Assembly: GCA_040954595.2 (NCBI GenBank) | Contig: CM082582.2 | Coordinates: forward strand, 12,896,001-12,960,000 | Length of the DNA: 64,000 nucleotides | Reading direction: 5' to 3' | Source: Balanoglossus misakiensis | Taxonomy: Eukaryota > Hemichordata | Shown: one piece after another, positions 1-10,130 of the stretch | Position numbering within the stretch: position 1 is the stretch's first letter | How the letters are laid out: every line of letters starts with the position of its first letter | Notes under the pieces: model-generated | What the model saw: the letters and a program-made list of their open reading frames with translations, nothing else | Told to the model about the DNA's origin: nothing | Databases searched by the model: none | Position numbers and translations under genes: made by a program

Positions 1-2737
1 AAGTCTCCTCTTTGCCCTTGCCGGATAAATACAAATGTTCTGGCAATGGATACACACAGTCTGTGCTGGTCTTCACAAGATCAAACACCTCAGCTTCTGT
101 CAGGTCTGGATCAAGTTTACTGGGAGATATCGGCTAAGGAATGATACAGCATGTATACCCTGTATATACCGGTATACATGTATAAGGGTAGCTCTAAGTG
201 CATACTCTGAGAACGAAACCCAAGTTGGACATTGAAGTCTAAGAACTAAAGAATGTCTAAGAATGAAACCCTCTCATCCACCTAACAACCCCCCCCCCTC
301 CCCTCTACCCAAATTCTCCCCAACCATGTGACCCACAGACCCACATGAAAGGATACACTAATCTAGCACATGCAGTCATTGCCAGTGATCTTGTCTCCGT
401 AGCCATGTCTCTCAAACTCTCTGATTTCATGTACGTCTGCATGTGAGTCAGCAGTTCTGGTCGTTTCTTGAATGCGTAGTTGTGACCTAGATGGTCTGAA
501 TGTAATGACTTGGCAATCAAACCAATACATCGGATCAAATTCTGCTTCACAGCTGTATCCTGCCATCAGAAGTAAAAATCGTTTTAGCAACATCACGTCA
601 ACATCATGGATGACAGACTTATTCTACACATCAGATAAGAGAATGGCTGTTCCTTGTGAAAATGTTCTCTAGTAGTTCAATAGAGGTCTATACATGTACA
701 ATCTCATGCACTTGGACATCTTCCGTCTACTACAAGGCACACAATAAACACAAATACACCACAACACAACACGTAAACTTGGGTCTAAATAATTGCTACA
801 TGTACCTCACTTTAAATACATTCTTTGATTGAGTGAACAAGCTACTAGTATATGCAATGGTTCAGGTGTGTTGACAGTACTACTGTAGTAGCTGTTTGTG
901 TCTGGCAAGTGATGTAAACATCAAGAAAGGAAGAAAGAAATACTGTAGCCACTTACATGATACTAAAGACCAGGCATCAGAGAGAATTAAGACAAAAGCA
1001 ATCAAGAGTCTGAGAAAGGTCACCAACACATAAAAACATTTAACTTCATGACCCAATAGTCCTAAACATATTTAGACATATTTGCTGAATTAATGTATAT
1101 GCTTGGATTTCATGATTGATGGTTACTACCAACTGCATTAAGAGCTCAGCTTTTCATGATGTCATTGGCAATTAAGCTGTGGTACTGACATGACAATAAA
1201 AGCCTGAACTGACCTTGGCATTCATACAATGTGGTACTGACCTTGACATGGGCGAAATGTGGTGTGATACTTCTGAGAATACTGCCTTCAATTCTGGATG
1301 AGATCAGATCAGGAGGTCCATACATGGCCACATAACCATAACACAACATAACAGTGCTTTTAATTCTGTCAACGTCTGCTTCTGACTTGTCCTGCAAAAC
1401 ATTTTAATACCAAAAGTTACTGAAACTGCAGAATACTACTAACAGTAACTCATCCATGGAGACCATACTGTATATACACAGAGTTAGACAAGACAATTCA
1501 ACCAAAACTGACCTTTGTGATAAAACCCAGCAGTCCAGTTCCTCTCCTCACCATCTCATCTTTGCTGACGGCCTCGAGTTTGTGAATAGCTGCGTCAAGA
1601 TGTGATGAAGCACAGTATCCAAAGGCCACAGCACATCCCTAGAAAATACACACATACAAATCATATTCCTGATCGAATCGGAGCAGCAGTCAGGTTGAAA
1701 CACTGATAGTCGCTATAATAGTAAGTGAGAGGCAAAAAGTTTACAACTCACTACAGTAGGAGTTTGGAGAGATAATGGAAGGTGTTTTCAAAGACATCAA
1801 AGACTGCACTAACCTCATGAACTTTGAACAACGACAACCTCACACTTACCTCTCTTTCAAACTGACTAGTGTGTTTGACAGTTGAAAACAGTAACTTCAG
1901 CATTTTCTGTACAAATTCCTTCTTAGCAGATTTTCTCATGATTACACCCAAGCTCTTGTACAGAAAATTCTAGAACCAAACGGGGAAAATGGAGTTAGGT
2001 AATGAACTGGTTCAGGTTTTTTTTCATACTGTGAGGTATGGCTACAACAGATGCAGTCAGTCATTCTGTCATATCTGGTACACTCTAAACTTATTTATTT
2101 TCACAAATTTCACCAGACTCTGCAAAGGACAAAATGAGGTCTATGGATACCTTCTCATCTGAATGACTTCTATAGAGATCTATCTGATCACTGAATGCTT
2201 CTCCCAATTCAATAATCCAATTTTCATCATCCACTTCATCCAGAGTTTTAGCGAGTAGCTACAAAGAGAAGACTCACACAGTTAGAAATGGCTAAGAATC
2301 AAGATGGACCCAAAAAGTGTATAATTTGAAAAGCTTTTCTTGATGTTTACCTTAAGTAGCAGGTCTTCCCAGGATTTCTGTGACCATTTCTCAGAGTCAT
2401 CCATATTCTCTGCAAATAAGTAGAAACAAATGACATAATCCGCCATCTCTGATCTCCAAATATGGAATTTGCTCATGTTCCAATTTATTGTCTATTTTCC
2501 CCTTATTCATTTTCTACACCTACAAAGAAAGATATATATCCAGGTAGGATTATATCAAGGCTTGTAGCTGTTTCTCTTTTAAAAAATGCTGTTACCTTCT
2601 AAGTACTGTATAAGTTTGGGTGTGACCGAATCCCACAATTCCACCAGATTTTCATGCAAATTTGGTGAGATGGACTGCATTGCTTTGAGAACGTTTATTC
2701 CTCTTTTGCGACCATTCCTTGGCCTTCCTGCCATCAC
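1..2737 (-). CDS. MROH1: MROH1 exons 14-21: middle HEAT region, truncated at the window edge
   Basis: Exons 2737-2596, 2409-2351, 2258-2151, 1969-1850, 1638-1513, 1391-1214, 552-357 and 119-1. Exon 18 carries GCAVAFGYCASSHLDAAI and exon 19 KSEADVDRIKSTVMLCYGYV, matching the vertebrate block around ENEVEKVKSALILCYGHV. Exon 19 has two candidate GTCAGT donors, at 1241 and 1213. Only the distal one keeps phase with exon 20 and preserves the vertebrate spacing to the next helix, so it was chosen. Exon 20 must use the donor GTATCC at 356 rather than GTGTAT at 358 to stay in frame with the last exon. The 660-bp intron 553-1213 shows no coding signal. Confidence 0.85.
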
Positions 2738-5700
2738 CTTCAGGTAGTAAAATTCAAAACAAACAAAAAATATTTTGATTAGAAAACGAGTACATAATGC
2801 TCTTGGTTGGATGAGGGGGTGGTTGTCTCTGACCCTAGAATAGATTCAAAACAAGTATAATTCACAAACTCAGATGCCCAAACACAGGCCTTCATCTGTG
2901 ACTTGTTTTTTCCAGCAACACTTTCAACCGTTTTTGATGGCATGGTTTGCATTTATTTACTGAAATGAGGAGGATGACAGCATCAACTCACCATCAATCT
3001 AGCAATGGTGAGACATGGTTTTGGTAAATTTGGCATCTCATCATAGTTCAACTGATAATCCTCATCTTCTGCTTCTCGTTTCTTGGCTGCCAGATATGCG
3101 ATGCTCTGACATAAGGCACTCATAGCTTCAGCATACTGTGCTGGGACTATGCACTCCAATAAATATGGCCACAGCACCTGCGAAGATGACATCAGGAAAT
3201 ATTACAATGACACAACTGTTGTCGTGGAAACTTTCAAACCTAATCTTTTTAAAACTAGAAACATTTCTATACAGAAGTTACAGCTCTGCTTTCCCATAAG
3301 CCTTTGGTTCACAAAACTTGCACCGTACCTCAGACTGGGGACATTAACCTCAAACATGACTTACATTCTCCATTATTCCAACAGTGGTGGTGACAAGTTG
3401 TAAGATGTTATTACACATGGACCTCAAAGCTTCGTTGCTCACAAACTCTGGATCTCCTGAGCGCTTTTGCTGAAATAAAAAGAAAAATCAAGTTGTGTCA
3501 AGTAGCAAATTCCTGAAATTTCATGCACAATACTTAGAAGGAAACATACGAAAGAACTCATCCAAACCATCTGACAGTAAACTCCAAACTCTAAAATATA
3601 ACAGTCACTTTGCCCTACCCTATTTACCTGTGGATCATCTGGCAATGAACATTGTCTGACAATAAATTCCACCATCAGTTCACCTCCTTCTAATTCCAGG
3701 TAGCTGTGATTGGCCATAGCTATGACAACCTGTGCAAACATCTTCTTTGTCTGTTGAAACACACAAAAAATATGTCAGCATTTTATTCTAAAATGACAAA
3801 ACACAAAACATCATACTTTCTATGTTGGTTCCATGAATGCCTTTACCATACCTTGTTGTTCATCTCTGGTAATAAAATCTTCAGTCCTGTCACAATCAGT
3901 TCCTTCTTACCCTCCATCAAATTATCTATAAAGCAAAGAATATATCACAATCATTGTTCTAATATAAGTGACTCTGAGTCTAATTCAAGCTTTGTATGAA
4001 ACTAGAAAAATTTAAATTGTCTGTCAAACAGTAACTCGGCACGTACACCAACAAACTGACACACACACACAGAGTCATGGGATCTGACTCACCTTGTGAA
4101 TTGATCAGGTGTTTGAGAATGGAGAGAGTTCCAATTCTAACTTTATCATTGGCAATCTCTAGTTTCAGTAGCAGGTAATTGATGACTTTGTCGCTGAATG
4201 ATTCTGAGAGGACAGCAAAGCACCGTAGCAACTCGTTGTGATTTTTCACTGTCATGGGATTGCTGTAGTCTGGTGTGATGCAAACCTGTGGTTTACGAAA
4301 TGATGAACAAGAATCAGAATGAATCTATAAACATGGCTGAAGCTGTCAAGACAAATTACAGTCGTCTGGTGTGACCAGGGAAAATGTTCATCTTGAAATG
4401 TACTCCTGACCTCACCTGTGGATGAAGAGCATTGAGTAAAATCTCTAGATGTGGTTCCAATATGGTGCTTTTATCCGCCACTGCTGCCGTCAGAACATTA
4501 CATAAACCCTACAGAATAATAAGAAACACAAATATTTGATTAATTTCAATTTTTCCACGCCTTTCTCAAAATGCTTGGACACAGCATAGAATGAGAGAGA
4601 AATTCCTTGTAAACTTTACCTCTGTAATATGGAAAGGTTCTGTGTGTCTTCTGTACAAAGCCAGTATGCCAGGTACCAGTTTAGGAAGTTGTTCATCCAG
4701 TTTCTCACTCGTCATCAAATTTGTCATCTGACCAACTGCATCCACGATAGCCAATCTCAACTACAATTGAAGAAAACAATTTCAGTCATGAAAACAGAAT
4801 TTGATTTGTTGCATATCTACTGTAGAACATACTGCCTGCCATCAGGTTTCTGAAATGTGAAGTTAAAAGTCATACAATGTCTATTTGTAATCATGATTTG
4901 AAAGAGAAATCATGGATGACCAACACTGATAACATACAATCAGTATGTGATGGGGAACAGTTTTAAAAGCTGAGATATAATTGGTGGATATTGACCCCTC
5001 ACCTTTGGTTCACTTGATTTCAACCATACATTGAAGAGAATGTCATATGCTGAGAATATCTCTGCCGAATATGTGTCCTTCTTCACCGATTTATCAGGAG
5101 CTTTGTCAATGTTTGCCACATAGTCAAGTACTGCCTCGGAAAATTTACCCAGGGCTAGCAGAAAAAGTGAAATCATGACAATATTAGTCAATTTTGTATC
5201 AAAAGGTCAAGTACAACTTTGAGCTGCTGAAGAAAACCAAAAACTGAATTGTGTCAAAATGTCATTTCTTTTCATAGTTTATAAGTATATGTGCACTTAC
5301 CAGATGAAAAGACCCATCTCATGTTGTCATGTTTGGCCATACCAAGCATTGGGAGCATGGTACCTAGAATTGCTTTCAGAAAAGGCACCATTCCAAATTC
5401 TGAACAGGAAAATATCGAACATATAAAAATGTTATTAACTGTTTCAGGCCTAAGTTCCTGGTAATGTATACCGAAATTTCATTGAAATGTATGTGTATAC
5501 TTTAAGTGGTTATGAAAATGCTGTATGATCATAAACAAGTCTGAAAACAAAGTCTTACCATTTGCTGAGGCCAGATTAGCCATTGTCTGTATAACAAAGA
5601 AATGTGGTAGTGTTCCAGGCTGAAACTTTGTGTTGATTTCACCCATGACATCATTGCAATATTTGCATCCTAATGCAACCAACAGATTACTAGCTGCTGT

Positions 5701-7767
5701 CTGCCAATCAGGAACAACATCCTGAAAAGAAATAATGGTAAACAGGTACATGTCACTACAGGATTGGCTCTTTCACACCTTTCCACTTTAATATTCTCAA
5801 TGGGGTCAGACATGACACCTGGTTTTGAAGAAAATTCAGGTATAATGTCTGAGCATGGAGGTCAGAGGTAGAAGAGGCTTATCGTTCAACCAACAAGTTT
5901 GACCGCATGTTTACATGATTGTACTATGTTCTTATGAGGATCCCTATGGATGATCAGAAGTGTACATGTACCATTGTTGCCAGAGGTGCACATTGCAATT
6001 ACTGCCACTCTTCAGTAAGTCACGCATTCATAATTTGATGAACGATGAAGTCTTTACCTTAGTTGTGGTCATTTCATCAGCAGCCAACTTGATCAAATCC
6101 ACAGCCAATGGCGCTTTGATGCTGTCAATACTTTCTCTCACTATTCTTTCCATGGCGTTCAGAATTACAACACGGTGACCCTGTTGTAGCTGTAATGAAG
6201 CAAACAAAATGTTTGTTTTAATTTGGAAAACTTTGACTGAATACAGACTCCTTTGATATCATTATTTTTCAGTTACACAGCAGTTATGATTACGGAGACT
6301 TGACTTACCTTGCTGTGTTTCTTCAGATAGTACTGAGCAGTACTCAACACCAATTCTGGTTGTTTTCGACCAATATCAAATAGTGAGTTAGTCACAATGC
6401 TTCTAACTTGACTATTCTTGTCATAGGCTGCATCAATCAATGCCATCGATATGCCTAGAATTACAGAAAAAATATTTATAATAAAAACAAAACAAGACAC
6501 ATACTTTTAATTCATGATCAGAAGAGAAAAGACATTGGAAATGGCCATACTGAAAGTGAGAAATCCAGCATACATGTATGTTGGGAAATCAAGTTTATAA
6601 ATTGCAAATTATGAAAGAAACTGTCTATAGAGAAGTGAGAACAGGAACTATCAGTAGTATGTCATATGATAAATTAAGGTCAAACTGGTGTCTGGCTAAG
6701 AACGCATACATTTGCCTGGTACTAGTAAAATGCAGTTCCTGTGTAACTAGTATATGTTATTTGATACAGGTAGAAGTGAGTAGAGCACCTCATTGTATGC
6801 GAGTCACTTCCCCTCTTAGAGCTGTATTTACCGTTCAGCTGTGATTTTTGAAATGTGATACAAACAGTTCTAGGTCATGCCCGCTGGTCATGACTCAGTT
6901 TCTAAGGGACTTTCTAGGATTTATCCAATATTGCTTAAAACTGTGTCTTTTGGGTTACTATAGGGATGAGGAGACCCTCTGGCTAAAGTGTACCTGCTTC
7001 TAAATGAAACATGTTAACCATTTATTGATTTATTGGACTAGGAAAGTAGTGTTCAACCAGCAATCTTTACCAAAATACTAAAATAAATAAATATTCAGCA
7101 ATCATCCAAGTCAAATGCAGAATGCATACCACAATATCTGCCTTAATAAGAGAGGGTGATTTTCTTGTACTTTTCAACATACGGATAATAGATTTGTTTT
7201 GTCACCTGAGGTCAGAGGTCATCAATTTATAGGTGTGTGTACGCGCAGACAATGGCATCCTTGTCAAGCTTATAGGTATCTGACCTTGACTTATTTAAAA
7301 ACAGTTGTCCACCCGTCTTCTGTGATCTGAACCAAAACACCTGAAAAAGTGGCCTATTTTATATACCTGTCAATTTTCAGAAAGCAAGAATAAGTTGGCA
7401 AAGATAGTTCGGATAAAATAAAATTTACGTAAGCCACTTATAGTGATTTATAGTTTTGCCACAGCAAGTAATCCATCTGGTCTACATACATGTAACGTCT
7501 GACCTGGTTTTTCGAGTTTTGCGATCCCAATCAGAAGTCAATTGTCTTGCCAAAATAATATTTACCATCAGCATATTTCTTGGACGAGGACAGTGATTCT
7601 TGTCCAAGGCTTGGCGGTGCAAGACTTTCATGTCCACTGTCACAATCACTATCATAAATGCCTTTGTAAATGCTTTCTGGGTCGTTATCCACGTCCATTG
7701 CGGCCCCTATGTCAAAATCACTTTCAAGACTCTCTGTATCTACATTGTTGTTGTCTGAGTCTTCCAT
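1..7767 (-). CDS. MROH1: MROH1 (HEATR7A) orthologue, maestro heat-like repeat protein; 3' end beyond the window
   Basis: The family consists of large cytoplasmic/endolysosomal proteins built almost wholly of HEAT-type helical repeats (human about 1640 residues). Twenty-one minus-strand exons join in one open frame: 7767-7566, 6454-6309, 6189-6058, 5721-5559, 5399-5301, 5154-5003, 4760-4620, 4508-4416, 4285-4093, 3925-3852, 3750-3628, 3469-3365, 3177-2992, 2737-2596, 2409-2351, 2258-2151, 1969-1850, 1638-1513, 1391-1214, 552-357 and 119-1. Phases match at every junction and the total is about 952 codons. Collinear matches to vertebrate MROH1 include PGTLPHF, AYDILFNVWL, LDEQLPKLVPGILALY, VRIGTLSILKHLINS, VLWPYLLECIVP, and KSTVMLCYGYVA. 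The frame is open to position 1, so the gene continues past the window. No signal peptide or membrane segment is visible. Start choice: the ATG at 7767 is preceded in frame by a TGA, and exon 1 splices in phase to the first HEAT exon. Confidence 0.93.
2992..6189 (-). CDS. MROH1: MROH1 exons 3-13: N-terminal HEAT-repeat core
   Basis: Eleven exons of 74-193 bp separated by introns mostly of 110-400 bp. Translated in order they read like the vertebrate protein: HRVVILNAMERIV, a DWQTAASNLLVALG helix pair, PGTLPHFFVIQTMANLASANG, FSEAVLDYVANIDKAPD, EIFSAYDILFNVWLKSSEPK, LRLAIVDAVGQMTNLM, NHNELLRCFAVLSESF, HSYLELEGGELMVEFIVRQC, and finally VLWPYLLECIVPAQYAEAM. The repeating amphipathic helix pattern is typical of HEAT solenoids. 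No catalytic motif is visible, so a scaffold role is inferred from the family. Confidence 0.93.
6309..7767 (-). CDS. MROH1: MROH1 exons 1-2: acidic N-terminal extension joined to the first HEAT repeat
   Basis: Exon 1 (7767-7566) encodes about 67 residues very rich in Asp, Glu and Ser (for example MEDSDNNNVDTESLESDFD). Exon 2 (6454-6309) begins the conserved family sequence (MALIDAAYDKNSQVRS), which aligns with the extreme N terminus of vertebrate MROH1. The donor after GAT-G at 7565 and the acceptor at 6456-6455 restore the codon GGC, so the two exons are joined in frame. From memory the vertebrate protein has only a few residues before the HEAT region, so the acidic leader looks lineage-specific. 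The intron between them (6455-7565) holds no recognisable coding sequence. Confidence 0.75.
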
Positions 7768-8132
7768 ACTCTTTACATACGTGTAGCATCAACTTAGGTA
7801 ATTATTGGTTGCGACTCCATTACATTGGACCAGACTGTCACATAAATTATCTGTATGGAGCTGGTGTACAGCAGTCTTTTAAAAGCGTGTTTCCAAGTCT
7901 TGCCTGAGCACTTTTATCAACAGTAGACTATCTGTCCTTTTTTGTAATCAACATTCCAAAGTTTTCCCCACCCACCATGGGGGTACAGGTACATATTAGA
8001 CAAATTTTATTGGGCATTTCCCCTTCGAAATCTCTTTGTGCAAAGTTTGGAACCTTCAGGCTACACTTTAAAAGTTAAAACGACATGCGTGATATAAATA
8101 GGTTTATAAAGAACATCTGCATGCAAGGCAGG

Positions 8133-8143
8133 CCAATCACGTG
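8133..8143. promoter_or_regulatory. CCAAT box abutting a CACGTG E-box
   Basis: CCAAT (8133-8137) is followed directly by CACGTG (8138-8143). These are consensus sites for NF-Y and for bHLH-ZIP factors such as USF, MYC or TFE families. Their position between two divergent genes makes use plausible but unproven. Confidence 0.4.
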
Positions 8144-8151
8144 CTAGCTTA

Positions 8152-8163
8152 AGGTCATGACCT
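8152..8163. promoter_or_regulatory. Palindromic nuclear-receptor half-sites (AGGTCA inverted, no spacer)
   Basis: AGGTCATGACCT is two AGGTCA half-sites in inverted orientation with zero spacing, identical to the classic palindromic thyroid/retinoid response element. It lies 9 bp from the E-box in the divergent promoter. Confidence 0.35.
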
Positions 8164-8938
8164 CATAAGGTCGACTGGGACGTAAAACTGGATAAACAAA
8201 TGAACATCGAATCCCAGGCTACAGAGGGGCGGGGTGTCTGGGCGCACATACAGTGTAGTCGACAGCACGTCGAGCGCGAAAAATGCAAAATAAACATCAC
8301 CTCTTTAAAAGGAAAGGGTGACACAAATAAAAAATAAATTTTTAGCAATAAGAATTACAAGTTCAGAGTCTGAGAGGGGAGTTTCCGCTTAATTAATGAC
8401 ACTGACATGACTGACTCGTGACTCAGGCGACAGAACTTGTCTTACCATCGATTTGGCCCCCTGTCGCGATAATATTTTCGTCTCCAGGCATGATCATCTA
8501 CCGGTGGTTACAAAATATATTTTGGAATACAAGAGACGGGTACTTATTTCGCAAAGTCAATTCCAAAAGATGTAGGGCAGGTTCGTGTCAGGTGACGATC
8601 CCATTACCCATGTAGGCAGCCATGTTGATTGTAAATGCACCCTGGGAAATGGCCAACAGTTCCATTTCTTAGTTTCTCTGTCATGAAACTTTTTAGTTTA
8701 TTCTCGTAACACAGATACTTTCAATGCCACAAGAAGTAACATTTTTGAAATTCTACTGTATTTCTTTCCGTCAACTTTTTGGCAGTTGTAAATTTTTGCC
8801 AGAATGATAACTTTTCCCCCTTTATATATTGAATAGCCCGAAACATAACATTTGGTTTTGCCTGACGAAGGGCAAACGATTGAAACTCACGCCCTCTACG
8901 AAATTTACATTGATTTGCATTTGCAAAACAGCATTAAC

Positions 8939-10130
8939 ATGGACGATTCTGACGACGATGTTGCGCCTTACGGCACGCCGCTGAAGCCGCTAGAGGAAGG
9001 TCAGTAATACGTAATTGTTGTTTGAACTATTCTTGAACTGTTGGAGGTCTCATTTCATTGTCAGACCACGGAGCTACTATGATAACTCCTTGGTCAACTT
9101 ACTAGTAAGTTGTGAAACCAAACATAAATGTATGGAGGCTACTGTATATATAGCCAGGTGCTGTGTAAGAGGTTCATAGCATTGCTGCATTGTAATACAT
9201 GATGATGTTGTTGGTGGTTTTAAAAGTTCATGTATTGCAGTAAGGCCGAGAATCCGGCTGTGGCTGCACTGCTTTTGAAGTCTGCCATACTCTACACTGT
9301 GTACAGACACATGTGCAAATAAAAATTATGATTTGTGGTCCCATTCATGTTAGGGTAGTAGCTTGACTAACACAAACCACACAGCACACTGAAATGAATA
9401 ACTTAATGAAAGAGAAGGAATACATTTGGTGGGGTGTACTGGTAATCCACAACATGAACACATACCTAACAGGTTGAGGCAGAAACGTATTAATAGAAAT
9501 TGTCACACCAAGTCACAAGTGACCATTGAGCATCACACACTACATGACGTGATCCAACTTTAATTTTTAGATGCACCCAGGAAAAAGCCAATTGGTATTG
9601 AAGATCAGACAGTTCTTGACAATCAAGGAAGGAGACGTTTCCATGGTGCTTTTTCGGGCGGATTTTCAGCCGGATACTACAATACCGTTGGAAGCAAAGA
9701 AGGTAAATATTGACACCAATGAATATAAAAGTGCGTCAGTGACAGTATTTCGAAACCAAGGACCTTGTATATTGAAACACATAGTGATGTACTCTGTCCT
9801 TTTATTTGTAGGATGGACACCATCTACATTTGTATCATCTCGGGACAAGAGACCAGGACATGGACAACAGAGACCAGAGCAATACATGGATGATGAGGTG
9901 AGGCACATTTACATCAACTTCAATGACACAAAAGGTGACAACTTTGTGGATTTGACCGATCCTCATCAGCTTCTTCTCATTGCATTTCAGGACTTGGGAG
10001 AGTTTGGTATTGCTCCAAGGAAGATCACAGCAACTGATGACTTCAGTGTTGGTGAGAGCAGACAGAAGAAAATTACAAGTGAAATCATTCCAGGATTGGA
10101 AGCTCTGCATGAATTGATAGTGCCTGCAAA
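8939..10130 (+). CDS. GPATCH1: GPATCH1 exons 1-4: conserved N-terminal domain
   Basis: These exons encode roughly residues 1-140, the family-specific N-terminal domain that precedes the G-patch (the DUF1604 type). Sequence landmarks are [40 protein letters not shown] and [20 protein letters not shown]. Intron 3 (9898-9990) is 93 bp, a multiple of three without an in-frame stop, so retention would insert 31 residues and keep the frame. Human GPATCH1 has MDEEDLSEFG across this junction, which supports splicing as the normal outcome. Intron 1 (9000-9570) holds nothing recognisable. Confidence 0.93.

Larger units (their letters stand above)
7768..8938. promoter_or_regulatory. Head-to-head intergenic region, probable bidirectional promoter of MROH1 and GPATCH1
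   Basis: The two start codons lie 1.17 kb apart and point away from each other, a common arrangement for housekeeping genes. Visible motifs are a CCAAT box at 8133-8137 touching a palindromic CACGTG E-box at 8138-8143, a perfect AGGTCATGACCT palindrome at 8152-8163, an AP-1-like TGACTCA at 8419-8425, and a YY1/initiator-like CAACATGGC (minus strand) near 8622-8630. No TATA box is convincing. Transcription start sites cannot be placed from sequence alone. Confidence 0.55.

Noticed and set aside
363-596. Alternative minus-strand frame over MROH1 exon 20
   Set aside because: The frame used by the family (KQNLIRCIGLIAKSL) differs and is supported by phase with exons 19 and 21.
9571-9811. Open frame starting with ATG at 9571
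   Set aside because: This ATG is in the wrong frame for exon 2; the GPATCH1 frame continues from exon 1 (DAPRKKPIG).
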